Source of the DNA: Marchantia polymorpha subsp. ruderalis
Taxonomy: Eukaryota; Streptophyta; Marchantiopsida; Marchantiales; Marchantiaceae
Direction: 5' to 3'
Length of the DNA: 64,000 bases
Assembly: GCA_037833965.1 (NCBI GenBank)
Contig: AP031358.1
Coordinates: forward strand, 23,196,001 to 23,260,000
In this document: positions 32,714-44,530 of the stretch, one piece after another
Numbering within the stretch: the first letter of the stretch is position 1
Layout of the letters: each line of letters begins with the position of its first letter
Made by a program: the position numbers and the translations under genes
The notes under the pieces: generated by a model
Databases searched by the model: none
What the model was told of the DNA's origin: nothing
Seen by the model: only the letters and a program-made list of their open reading frames with translations

Positions 32714-34602
32714 GATAGCGTAGTGTTAGTTAGGACCTTTGAGGGTATTAAGTAGATCAAGGCGTTTTGCCTTGGGACTCTTCCAGTTGCGGAAGTACAG
32801 ATCAGGAACTCACTTTCTTGGCGTGTTTGTGCATTTTGGTCCTGGCACCACGTAGAGAAGCTGCAGCATAGCGAAGTTACCGTATGTTGTAGTTGAAGGC
32901 CTTCGGCTGAATGTTCAGAGCTAGTACCCGGTTAGAGACTTGAGTAGTGCGGATCTGCACCTGCGGGTGATTTCTGATGCTTAGAGCCGGTTGCGAGTTA
33001 GAGACTTGAACAGTTCCCCCTTACTCCTTCGAGTGACATATCCTGATTGTACTCCTACGGGAAGTTTCCCCTGAATGCCAAAGTGAAGTTTTACTACTTC
33101 GTGTAAGCCTTGGTTTGCAATTCAGGTTGTGTGTGTGTGTTACTGGATTGTGTCTCAGTTAAGTTCTCAGTCGGGCCTGTACCCCCTGCGTTTGGTGTGA
33201 GTCGAGGGTGACGTCCACGGCGTATGAAGGGGCTTCATTCCGAAGTGGGAAGTCCAGTCCGGGTTCCCTACGCTAGTTCCTGGCGGAAGGGCAGTAAAAG
33301 CCGGAGTGGGAGTCACTACCTGCAGAACTTCTGAGTGAACTTTTGAGACACTTTCCCCCTGAAATCCAAAGCGGAGGTCCTGACCGACCTCCGAGTTGTG
33401 CTTTTGCCAGTTTCAGGTGTGTGTGTGTGTGTGTTGAGTGACTACGCTGTACTGTGCATCCTCCGAGCATCCTCCGAGTCGAGATCCTCCTCCGAGTCGA
33501 GCCTCCGAGTCGAGCACTGCAGTATTTCTGGGAGTGACAGTCGCCTGAGAATTCAAACTCTACAAAAGTCTGTTAAACGTGACACTTTTACTCTATGTGT
33601 TGCCTCTGTCCCTGTGGGTTCGATCTTTTTACCACCAAACTGCAGTTTTAGCCTTTGGTGGGTTATTACAGTACAACCTTGAGAGGAAAGCGCACGCCCT
33701 CGACAGGATGCGGAAGGATAGAGTGGAAGAGCTCAGCAGGGATGTGCTGCAGACCACGCAGGAATTGATGTCTGAGAAAACTCAGAATCAGATTCTGTCA
33801 GAAGAGCTCGTGCGACAGACGCGGTTGTTGGCGGAGTGTCAGCTCGCACGGCAGGCGGATGAGGATTTAATCCGCAGGCTACAGTCAGAGTGTGGCGAAT
33901 TGAGAGCGCAGCGTGCTGAGGCCGAATCGCAATTAGTAGTAATTGAAGAGGATCGCAGGCAAGAGGCAGATCGCACAAAGGAGGAGACGGCGAGGCGTGT
34001 CGCCCACTGTTTCAAGGGCTAGGCCCACTGGGAAGTGGCGGCGCAGGAGAAACTCACACTACGTGAGTTTGAACTTCGCGCAGCCGGGTTGTTGACAGGC
34101 GACAGCAGGAGTCGGCGGAAGGTAGCGAAGAAGCTCGAAGCTTTTCTGTCGAAGGCGCGGGATACCATGTCCACCCTCGAAGTGGAGGTGTCCGCGGCGT
34201 TGCAGCGGTTGGGACTGCGCAGTCGAGCGGAAGACTGGCAGGGTAGGGAGTTAGTGCGCGGCAGTCCGTCGCGCAGGAGACGTAGCACAGGTTCCGCGGA
34301 GTGTAGTGTAGCGTGGTTCCGTGCCGGCGTGTAGTTAAGTGCAGTGTAGTTCTAATTAGGACTTAGAAGGTATAAAATAGTTCCAGGCGTTTTGCCTTGG
34401 GTTCTTTCCCAAACTCAGAAGTGCAGATCAGGAATCCACTTCCTCTGCGTGTTTGTGTCCTTGAGTTCTGTCACCACGCATGAGGAGTTACAACTTAGCG
34501 TTCCGCATTTTGTAGCTGAAGGCCTTCGGCCGAATGTTCAGAGCTAGCACATTGGTTAGAGACTTGACTAGTTCGGATCTGCACCTGCGGGTGACTGCCG
34601 AT

Positions 34603-37600
34603 TGTAATAACCCACTAAAGGCTAAAACTGCAATATAGTGGTAGAAAGGTCGAACCCACAGGGACAGAGGAACACACAAGGTACAAAGTGTCACGTTTTA
34701 ACAGACTATTGAGGAGTTTGAATTCTCAGGCAACTGTCACTCCCAGAAAAACTGCAAGTGTCCACTCGGAGCGCACTCGGAGGTCGCACAGTGCAGCGTA
34801 ACACACACACACACACACACACCTGAAACTACTGAAACACAACCCAGAGATCCGTTAGGACCTCTACTTCAAGATTTCAGGGGGAAAGTCTCTCAAGAGT
34901 ACACTCTGCGAAGCTGCGGGTAGTGACTTCCAACTCTGGCTTTTACAACACTTCCACTAGCTTGCTGCTAGTGTAGGAAACCCGGTTTGGACTGCCTACT
35001 TCGGATCGAAGTCACTCAGACGCGGTGAACAACATTCTCAACTCACAAAACGCGCAGAGAACACAGGTCCGCACTAAAGGACTCACTGAGAAACATTCCA
35101 GTAACACAACAACAGTCTATTGAAGAGTTTGAATTCTCAGGCACTTGTCATTCCCAGAAATACTACAGGGGTTACCCTCAAGGCACCTGCTGCAGCGTAA
35201 CCTGAATTTACAACCAAGGCTTACACGAAGTAACAAAACTTCACTTTGGCATTAAGGGGAAAAATCCCAAGGGAGTACAATCAGGAACAGACACTCGAAG
35301 GTGTAGGGGCGAAACTATTCAAGTATCTAACTAGTCACTGGCTCTGAGCATCGGCAATCACCCGCAGGTGTAGATCCGAACTACTCAAGTCTCTAACCAA
35401 TGTACTAGCTCTGAACATTCGGCCGAAGACCTTCAGCTACAAAATGCGGAACGCTAAGTTGTAACTCCTCGTGCGTGGTGACAGAACTCAAGGACACAAA
35501 CACGCAAAGGAAATGGGTTCCTGATCTGCACTTCTGATGGGAAAGAACCCCAGGCAAAACGGCTGGAACTATTTTATACCTTCTAAGTCCTAACTAGCAC
35601 TACACTACACTACACTACACTACACGCCTGCACGGAACCACGCTACACTACACTCCGCGGAACCTGTGCTACGTCTCCTGCGCGACGGACTGCCGCGCAC
35701 TAACTCCCTATCCTGCTAGTCTTCCGCTCGACTGCGCAGTCCCAATCGCTGCAACGCCGCGGACACCTCCACTTCGAGGGCGGACATGGTATCCCGCGCC
35801 TTCGACAGAAAAGCGTCGAGCTTCTTTGCTACCTTCCGCCAACTCCTGCTGTCGCCTGACAACAACCCGGCCGCGCGAAGTTCAAACTCACGCAGTGTGA
35901 GTTTCTCCTGCGCCGCCACTTCCCAGTGGGCGTAGCCCTTGAGACAGTGGGCGACACGCCTCGCCGTCTCCACCTTTGTGCGATCTGCCTCCTTCCTGCG
36001 ATCCTCCTCAATTACCACTAATTGCGATTCGGCCTCAGCACGTTGCGCTCTCAATTCGCCACACTCTGACTGTAGCCTGCGGATTACATCCTCATCCGCC
36101 TGTCGTGCGAGCTGACACTGTTCTAACAACCGCGTCTGTCGCACGAGCTCCTCTGACAAAATCCGATTCTGGGCCTGCTCAGAAATTAGTGCTTCTGTGA
36201 CCTTCACCTGCTCCTTGGTGAGCTCTTCCAGTTTCCCATCCCTCACCTTCTCGGAGTACTTGTAGAATTTCTGATTGAGTTTATACTGACCCCACAAGCA
36301 TTCATGCTTCTCCTTCAATTCCCTCAACTCCTGGTCCACTCTAGCTAGTAGCTTGCTGGTGTGGACTTTAGTGCGAGTCCGCCTGCGCACTAACTCGATG
36401 TAAGATCCCGGCTGAAGTGGGTCGGCGTATTTATCGACTTTGCGATCCAAGTACCTCAGCAACGGAATCACCTCCTCAGAGAGCGCCGCCGCCGGCGCTC
36501 CAACAATTTCCTCCTCCTCCTCCTCGGTGTCCCCTGCTCCTGACATTTCTTCGGTGGAGCCTCCGTCGTCATCATCCGAGTGGAGAATTTCAGTCGCCAT
36601 TGATTGCGTCGGCGACTGACCCGAGTGGGGCTGCACGTCGTCGACGTGTGCTGCCTGCGAAGGCACGGCTGCAGCCTCGCTGCTCTTCGCCAAAATGTCT
36701 AAGGCGGTAGGCGAATGTGCCCGTGCTGCATCCCCGCCGCCCGCTTGTTGATCGTCTACCGTATCCTCTCTGCCGCCGACGTCCGCCGCCGAAGGCGATT
36801 GAGCGGAGGGTGGCTGTGCGGGGTTTGATTGCGCATCGCGCACCGAAATTTCATCCCGCGGACAGTCACTCCGCTCCTCCGCCGTGTGCTGCTCCCTTGA
36901 TCGGTCCGCGGGGGCTGTGCTTGGCCTGTGCGCAGGCGCAAATGCCGGCGCCTTGTCCGCCGCAGGCGTAGCGCCGCGGACGTCCATCGCCAAAGGCGAC
37001 ATGGCCGGGGGCCGCTCGCCCGATGTCCCTTGGCCCTGAGGCCCTACCGTTGAAGGCGCATCTACTGGCGGATTACCCGCCGATGGTGCGGCCTCCGCAC
37101 GCTCCCTGCTCGTATGTCCTCGGCTCGAAGGCCCTGGCGCCGAAGGCGCAAATCGCGGCGCGTTGTGCGCCGAAGGGTCTGGCCCCGAAGGCCGGTGTCT
37201 CGTAGGCGGCTCTTCCGCCGGTTCCTTCCCCTTCCTACGTTGGAACGGGGGTGATTCCTGCCTGTGCACAGGCGGCACGTGTGGGGGTGACCTGTGCACA
37301 GGCTTCTTCCCACGCGTAGGCGTAGGTCTACGTCCACTTGTGATCGTCTGTCCGCGGAAGCTCGTCCGTCCGCGGAGTCTCGTCCGTCCGCGGAGGCTCG
37401 CCTGTGCGCAAACGGAACACCTGTCCGCAACGCACGTGGTAACTCCGGAGGCCCTTGGCCCGTAGGCGGCCTCTCGCCCGTCGAGGCTGCAGCGTGGTCC
37501 GTTGCTCCTACGGACGTCCGCGCTTCCTCATTCTTCTCTGGCGACGCACTTCCTTTTTCCGTCGCAATCGTCGCCGTGTCCGCACTGTTGGCTGGTAACA

Positions 37601-39366
37601 CACTGTGCAGGATGCTCGCCCAGTGAATTGGAGTTCCCTCGATGACGCACTCCACAAAAGAGACCTGCCACAATGTGACGTAGCAGGCGCGGTGTGGCTG
37701 CAGTAATTGCATCAGCGCCGCGGACAAAGTCCGGCGGAATCGATCCTTGTAATCGCGGGTCTTGTACCCATTATTGGTAGACCTCCCGGTCTTGAACAGC
37801 TCCACAAAGTGCGCCTCTTCTTGCTTGGTCACCTTGATGCTCTCACTGTCGAAGAGGAGATGCCCTGGCATGCCGGCACATCTTCCCAAAGCCTGCGCCC
37901 AATCTTGGACTGTCCACCGATCAACATGCGGACGCAATCCGCGCGAGGGTGGTCCCTGTGGCTCTAGCCACTCGCGCACCATATCCGCACAGATGTAGTT
38001 CCATCCCCATAGCAAGAAATCGAGCTTTCTTGCTATCAAGCGCTCCTCGAAAGCGCGCAGCCCGTTCTGTGGTAGACGAAGCGGCAGCATCCGCAATCGG
38101 CCCGGTCTCGTCATTGCGTTCCTGGAGTTCGCTCGCCCGCTCATTCTACTTCCGCACCGCTCGAGCTCCTTTCTTCCTCGGCAAACTATAATCGCCCTCA
38201 ATTCCAAATCACGCGCACTCACTTCTCCCTCAATCACCAAGAAATCCTCTGTGCGGCGATGTCGAGAATGCTTAGCAGCCAGCAGATGGACGCGCGCAGC
38301 TCGCACAAGAGAATGGAATCGCGAATTCAAGAATGGGACGCTCTCCGCCGCCCGGTCGAAGGTCATGGTCGGCTCTTGCTCGTGGAGGACGTCTCAATTG
38401 ATGGCCGCGCCGGCTCTACGCTGAAACGGTCTCCGCTCTCACGCGCGGCTTCACGCTCCGCCGTCGCCGATTAAACTCTCACGCTCAAATTAGCGGATTT
38501 GAACTCCGCGAGCGTACTACACCGCGGACATGGGTGCGCAGCGCCGAAGGCGAGTTTTCCGCCTTGCGCGGTACACTCGTTCGTACCGCTCCTCAGCCAA
38601 TCCCCTTCTGCCTCGACGCGTGTGTCCGCATGTCGGACAAAAGTTCAACTCCCGCCTGTGCGCAGGCAGACTCCTCGGCGGATTCTCCGCCGGCGCGGAA
38701 CTTCATCCTCCTGTGCACAGACGGTCGCCTGTGCGCAGGCAAATTCCGTTCGCGACGACGCGCTGGCGCGGAAGGCGTTGACCGCGATCAACCGTCTCCG
38801 TCCAGACTGTCCGTTCCTTGTCTCTTCGTCGGCGCTTCCGCCGCCGCAACTCCGTCCGTCCAAGAGCGCATCCATCCGTCCCGTCCGTACGGTCCGTACG
38901 GATTTGACTATTCTGGCGGCTCCTTGCTCGCCCGCGGCGCTACGCTGGCGCAGAAGGCGCCGTACAATTTCTACCTCACAAGGCGCATTTCTAGGGCCCA
39001 AGGCGGATTTCCCGCCGACGCCGAAACGCCTGTGCACAGGCGGACGCCTGTGCGTAGGCGAACTTCGCGCCTACCTCAAACCCTATTTAACCTGTGCACA
39101 GGCGAACTTCCTTCGTCCGCGCATAGGACAAAACTTCTCCGCCTGTGCGTAGGCGAAGAGGTGAGTATCTTACAACCTTCATAATTCCCGGAGTCCTTAT
39201 CCGCTGTTGGCGTTCTTGGGCTCGTTGGAATCAGTGCGTCGAGCTCTTTCCAACGAGACCCTAGCTAGGTCAAGGCGTCCGGGGGTTGACCTAAATATGA
39301 AGGATTTCCCTACCGCCGCGGACGCAGCTCCGAAGGCGGGTTTTGCGCTTTGCGCCGTAGGGATTT
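34603..39366 (-). repeat. A3 3' LTR, main part
   Basis: Contains the R/U5 leader, TATA box (35,571-35,578) and LTR gene. The remaining LTR start lies at 44,286-44,493 beyond B3. The terminal TGTAATAACC at 34,603 is the inverted LTR end. Confidence 0.92.
35716..38366 (-). pseudogene. A3 LTR gene, deleted and frameshifted
   Basis: Starts at an ATG at 38,366 in the same context as A1. Compared with A1 it lacks about 150 codons between the end of the conserved domain (SILH) and the VLPANSAD segment. It shifts frame at the PVHR palindromes (near 37,300). It ends early at a TAG (35,716-35,718) where other copies have TGG. Antisense frames over the linker are a by-product of its composition. Confidence 0.85.
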
Positions 39367-42300
39367 TGTGGTAACACACTTTTTGTTTTTTTTTGCAGAA
39401 TTTAAACAATTTTAGAAAACTAGTACCGAAGCAGTGTTTGTAGTTAGAAAAGGGTACGTTAAATAGAGTGGATTGATGAGATCGTCACGAGGTCACGAAG
39501 AATCGCGTAGTCGGATGTACCAACGCCAATGTCTTCGGCGCCTTCGGCAAAAGCTTCTTTTCTGAGGTGTCCCTACTCACGCGCTTCCAGCGTATAAGGA
39601 AGCTACGCTTCCGGCGCAGACACCTCAGGAGGAGGTTTTGCTAAAGACGTCAGAAGAAGTGCCCGGACCTCTGAAGGCGTCCGATCATGAGTGCGCCTTC
39701 GGCGATGTGCCGCTAGCGCGGAAAGGAAAAACCTTCATAACGATCGGAATTCACGGTAGATCCAGTTGGTTGAAGTTGCATTAGAAAGAGCTCGGGACGC
39801 TCGTTCTAACGAGCCCAAGAGCGTCGGAGATGGATCAGGGACGGAGAAGTTATGAGCGTCGGAAAACTCGTAGCCGGACATGCGCCATTCGCGCTAGGGT
39901 TCACAGCCGGAAAGGACTCCCGTACGCCCTCGGCGATGCGCCTTCGGCGGAATCGCGCGTTCATGGGAGGAAACCAACTCAGAGACGGAAGCACCTTTGG
40001 CGACTGCTCATGGAAGGAAAGCGCCGGTCGGATGTACGCCTCCGACGTGGCGCTGATGGCGGGATGCGCTGGCATGATTTGCGCTGGCGGATATGCGCCG
40101 TCAGCAATGGACGAGGCATAAAGGACAAAATAAGCGGTACGAATGCGCGCCGGCGTAATTCGCTCCGACTGGATGTGCGCCTCCAGCAAGGCGCCGACGG
40201 ATAAGGAACGCGCTAGCGGCGACACGCCTCCGGTGATGGACGGGTTAGGGAAAGACAACATAGCCGACGTATACCTTGCGGCGGACTCGAGTCCGGAAGG
40301 CGGCGGCGGCGGCGGGAGAATTCAACATTCACGCATGCGAATGCGCGCAGTGCAGAGACGTGAATTCGCGCATGCAAAGGGCGAACCGTTAGGCCGTATA
40401 ACCGGCTGCGTACGTTGTAACCAGTAAGAACGTTGGACGTTCTTGAATTCGGAGAAGAAAAGACTGCGCTACAGTCTCATTCTCTCATTCTTGATTTTGC
40501 GATTTCCAGCTTCCAAGATTACGCGTAAGGGCGGAGAGACCTGCAGTGAGAGGAGAGAGTGCGGAGACGAAAAGGATCGCGAGGAAGAAGTTGCGCGAGG
40601 ATCTTGACAGACCTTGGAGAGAATTGCGAGTAGCGAACTTGAGCGTGAGCGAAGAGAGAGTGAGCAGTCAGTGCTTGAGCGGCCGACGCGCAGTGGCGAT
40701 TGTGAGAGAGCGAGCGAAAGGGAGAATGTTTGTGTGTGCAGGAAACGCAATGTCGAAGGTTCCCCAGCTGCGAGTGTCTCCACTCAGGGTGCCGCATATC
40801 GGTCTACGCGCATTTCAAGATGTGCTGCTGGGGCTGAAGCTCGATTTCCTTCTATGGGGGTGGAACTGGACATGTCCGGAGATGGTGCGCGAGTATTTGC
40901 AGGAAAGACACAAGCCCTCACGCGGATTCCGTCCACATCCAGGAAGATGAGACATTTGTAACTGGGCGCAGGTGTTGGGCAGGTGTGCCGGCGAGGAAGG
41001 AGATCTCCTCTTCGAGGCCGATAGCGTGAAGGTGTCCCAGGAGGAAGAAATCTCCTACAATGAGCTCTTCAAAGTTGCCAGGCATCCCAAGAACGGTTTC
41101 CGAACACGGGATTACAAAGATCGATTGCGGAGAAATGTCGCGACTGCATTGCTGCAGATATTGCAGCCGACCAAGACCGCTTACATGCATGGTTGGCAGG
41201 TAGAATTTGTGGAGCTAGTGTTGTCAGGAGCTCCAGTGCATTGGGCACGGCTCCTGTGGAAGGTGACGCGCCAACATGCGCAAGAAGAGAGAGGAGGAAC
41301 CCTCAATCATCTTTCGCCTTACTTGATTGTGTTTTATCGGGCGATGGGATGTTTGACAAATTCAGAGCGGACACGGTTTCCGCTGCTGACCCAGAGCTAT
41401 CCAGGTAGATACTCACGGGAGGCCGAAGTAGACACGGATCCGGACGAGGAACCTGCCAGTCCGTCTCCGGCTCCGGCCCCAGCAAGAGCAGCAGAAGAAC
41501 GTCGAAGTGAGCGCATTCCGCGAAAGCGGAAGTGGGATGAGAGACCTGAGGACAGGCAGCCGGAAGTGCCAGCTGCGCCGACTCGTGGTCGGCCCACCCA
41601 CGAGCCTCACAGTCGACCAAAACAGAGGGCACGCAAAATGCCAACTAGTACTGAGGAGACCGGGCGTACTCCGCTCCGGCGGAATCCCACGCAGGAGGAG
41701 ATAATCGCGCAGATTCTAGGGAAGTCGACAAATACCTCTGCGCAGAAGGCACCAATGCCTTCGGAAGGAGATGGACGGACTGACAGTCGGCCGACTACGA
41801 GTCGGGCGACTGAAGGTCGACAAGCGGAAGGAAGGCCAACTGAACGGCGCGTTGAACCGGACAGCAGGCCGGAAGCAGAAGAGAGTTTGGCTGACGAGCC
41901 AACAACCCTCAGAAGGTCGTCTTCGGCGGAAGGCACTTCTGGGAAAACGCCACCAGCAAGCAGGCCAAGTGGAGTGAAGACGCGCAGGGTGTATCCGACT
42001 CCCAGTCGGACAACTGCTGGTCGGCCGACTGCGAGTCGGTCAACAGAGAGACGGCCGGATTTGCCGACTGCGAGACGGACAGGGCCGGCGACCAGTGTGC
42101 AAATGCCTTCGGCGGACGCACCTTCAGCGAAGACACCTTCCGCGCAGATTGCGCCGGAAGGGCAGGCAGCAGAAGCGGGCGGTGCAAAGGTGACAAGAGT
42201 CACTGCGGCGTCGACCCCTTCGGAGACCGAAGATCGAGCCGGAACAGGGGCTCAAGCAGTGGGATCCCCCACTGCCCTGGATATTTTAGCAGGCAGTGGA

Positions 42301-44285
42301 GCAGCAGTCGCAGCGGAAGCTGCTGCGCGCCACAGTTCCAGGGAGTCGCCAAGGGATTCGGTGGCGACTGAAATCCTCGAGATTGAGGATGAGACGAGCT
42401 CGGAAGAGCAGGAAGCGGATTCTGTGCAGAAAACGTCAACAGGGGTGTTGTGCGAGCAGATAGTTCCACTCCTGCGATATCTGGATCGCAAGACATCCAA
42501 GTACTCGGGTACTGGAAAACCGCAGTCTTATGTGGAGACTATCAAGCGAAGGACGAGGAGCAAGGTGGCCATTTGGGCCTCTAGGTGCCAAGTATATGTG
42601 GATAGGAACACCGCCCTCCGACAACACCTGGCGGTCACACAGAAGCTATACCAAGCCTTGCAGCAGCAGAGGGAGGATGCGGCGACGAAAAGTCAGGCGG
42701 ATGCCGAGCTAATGCGGGCAAAGATCGAGTCGGAATTGCAGGAAGAGCGGAGACAAAACCGCATCCTAGCAGCCGAGCTTGCGCGCCAGACGCGTGCCTT
42801 AGAAGAAAGTCAAAGAGCCCGCAAGGAGGATGAGGAGTTGTTGCGCAACTTGCAATCCGAGTGCTCGGATTTGAGGGCGCAGCGTGCGGAAGCGGAAATG
42901 CAGCTAGCAGAGGTGGAAGGCAGCTGCAGGGCGCGAGAAGAGTTGGCGACGCGGGTGACTCACTGCCTAAAAGGATACGCCCATTGGGAGGTGGTAGCTC
43001 AAGAGAGGATCACACTCAAGGAGTTCGAGCTTCGGACGGCGGCCTTGACGGAGGGTGACAGTCGGAGTCGGCGGCGAGTGGCGAGGAAATTAGAAACCTT
43101 CTTGTCGGGTGCGCGCGACACTATGGCGCACTTAGAGTCGGAAGTCACTGCAGCCCTCCGACGCCTGGGGTTGCGCAGCCGGTCGGAAGACTGGCAAGGT
43201 AGAGACAGCGAGCGGAGCAGTCCGGCGCGCAGGAGGCGCAGCACCGGATCCGCCGAGTGCAGTAGTATAGTTTGGTTTCGCGCAGATGTTGCGAGTAGTA
43301 GATAGGATAGCATAGTGCTAGTTAGGACCTTTGAGGGTATAAAGTAGATCAAGGCGTTTTGCCTTGGGACTCTTCCAGTTTCGGAAGTGCAGATCAGGAA
43401 CTCACTTTCTTGGCGTGTTTGTGCATTTTGGTCCTGGCACCACGTAGAGAAGCTGCAGCATAGCGAAGTTACCGTATGTTGTAGTTGAAGGCCTTCGGCT
43501 GAAAGTTCAGAGCTAGCACCCGGTTAGAGACTTGAGTAGTGCGGATCTGCACCTGCGGGTGATTTCTGATGCTCGGAGCCGGCTGCGAGTTAGAGACTTG
43601 AACAGTTCCCCCTTACTCCTTCGAGTGACATATCCTGATTGTACTCCTACGGGAAGTTTCCCCTGAATGCCAAAGTGAAGTTTTATTACTTCGTGTAAGC
43701 CTTGGTTTGCAATTCAGGTTGTGTGCGTGTGTTACTGGATCGTGTCTCAGTTAAGTTCTCAGTCGGGTCTGCACTCCCTGCGTTTGGTGTGAGAGTCGAG
43801 GGTGACGTCCACGGCGTATGAAGAGGCTTCGTTCCGAAGTGGGAAGTCCAGTCCGGGTACCCTACGCTAGTTCCTAGCGGAAGGGCAGTAAAAGCCGGAG
43901 TGGGAGTCACTACCTGCAGAACCTCTGAGTGAACTTTTGAGACACTTTCCTCCTGAAATCCGAAGCGGAGGTCCTGACCGACCTCCGAGTTGTGCTTTTG
44001 CCAGTTTCAGGTGTGTGTGTGTGTGTGTGTGTTGAGTGACCACGCTGTACCGTGCATCCTCCGAGCATCCTCCGAGTCGAGATCCTCCTCCGAGTCAAGA
44101 TCCTCCTCCGAGTCGAGCCTCCGAGTCGAGCACTGCAGTATTTCTGGGAGTGATAGTCGCCTAGAATTCAAACTCTACAAAAGTCTGTTAAACGTGACAC
44201 TTTTACTCTGTGTGTTGCCTCTGTCCCTGTGGGTTCGATCTTTTTACCACCATACTGCAGTTTTAGCCTTTGGTGGGTTATTACA
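39367..44285 (+). mobile_element. B3: solo LTR of family B, 4.9 kb
   Basis: TGTGGTAACAC to GGTTATTACA, 4,919 bp, inserted in the A3 3' LTR. Flanks are GATTT (39,362-39,366) and GATCC (44,286-44,290). The uninterrupted A4 LTR shows the target was GATCC, so the left copy has two C-to-T changes. No internal region remains. TATAAAG lies at 43,338. Confidence 0.93.
40546..43305 (+). pseudogene. B3 LTR gene, one in-frame stop
   Basis: The best-preserved family B LTR gene, open from an ATG at 40,546. The ATG homologous to B2's is at 40,750. A TGA at 40,948-40,950 replaces a TGG conserved in all other copies, within the conserved domain. The rest (778 codons) is open to 43,305 and contains the domain, a linker with SRPT/GRPT repeats, an acidic region (DETSSEEQE), a long coiled coil and a basic tail ending VASSR. 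Function is unknown. Confidence 0.85.
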
Positions 44286-44493
44286 GATCCTAACTGCAGA
44301 GCTCGCAGGGAGGGTGGTGCCCGTCCTTACTGCTGCACCCAACTCCTAGATTCTACGAGATTCCTCGAGAATCTCCGCGATCTTCCTAATTCACTCTGTT
44401 TTGATGCACCGAAGGCTATTTACATTGCTGCCAGGGTACAGTTTTCCAAAAATGTTTTAATTTCCTCAAAATTACCAAAAGTGGGGTACCACA
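44286..44493 (-). repeat. A3 3' LTR, starting part
   Basis: The first 208 bases of the LTR on the minus strand, beginning TGTGGTACCCC at 44,493 and cut at 44,286 by B3. It contains the ATTTTTGGAAAACTGTACCC segment conserved in all family A LTRs. Confidence 0.92.
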
Positions 44494-44507
44494 TGCTCCC
44501 CTCCTCA
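44494..44507 (-). other. A3 polypurine tract
   Basis: On the minus strand GAGGAGGGGAGCA runs directly into the LTR TG. It is the site where plus-strand synthesis would start. The same tract is at 54,155-54,167 and, with one more G, at 63,962-63,974. Confidence 0.85.
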
Positions 44508-44530
44508 ATTGTGAGCGCCCACGCGAACAC

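Larger units (their letters stand above)
28806..33670 (+). mobile_element. B2: solo LTR of family B, 4.9 kb
   Basis: TGTGGTGACAC to GGTTATTACA, 4,865 bp, with no internal region. It is flanked by a perfect GTACA duplication (28,801-28,805 and 33,671-33,675) inside the A2 LTR gene. It is therefore the product of recombination between the two LTRs of a full element. It carries a nearly complete LTR gene and its own, altered TATA box. Confidence 0.95.
26612..34334 (+). pseudogene. A2 LTR gene, split by B2
   Basis: The homologue of the A1 LTR protein. The first ATG of the A1 version is lost through a small deletion near 26,365, but the internal ATG (here 26,612) is kept. The frame is open through the conserved domain, linker and acidic run to 28,805, where B2 enters. 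It resumes at 33,676 with a variant start of the coiled coil (RKAHALDRMRKDRVEEL). A TAG at 34,020 (TAC in other copies) breaks it before the last 105 codons. Confidence 0.85.
25197..34602 (+). mobile_element. A2: family A LTR in B1 gag, broken
   Basis: Starts TGTGGTACCCC at 25,197, after candidate target duplication CAGGG (25,192-25,196). LTR pieces are 25,197-28,805 and 33,676-34,602, split by solo LTR B2. It stops inside the leader where A3 is inserted. Its LTR gene differs at many residues from those of A1, A3 and A4, so it is a distinct subfamily. The rest of A2 was probably lost in the deletion at 51,132. It could have been a full element or a solo LTR. Confidence 0.85.
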
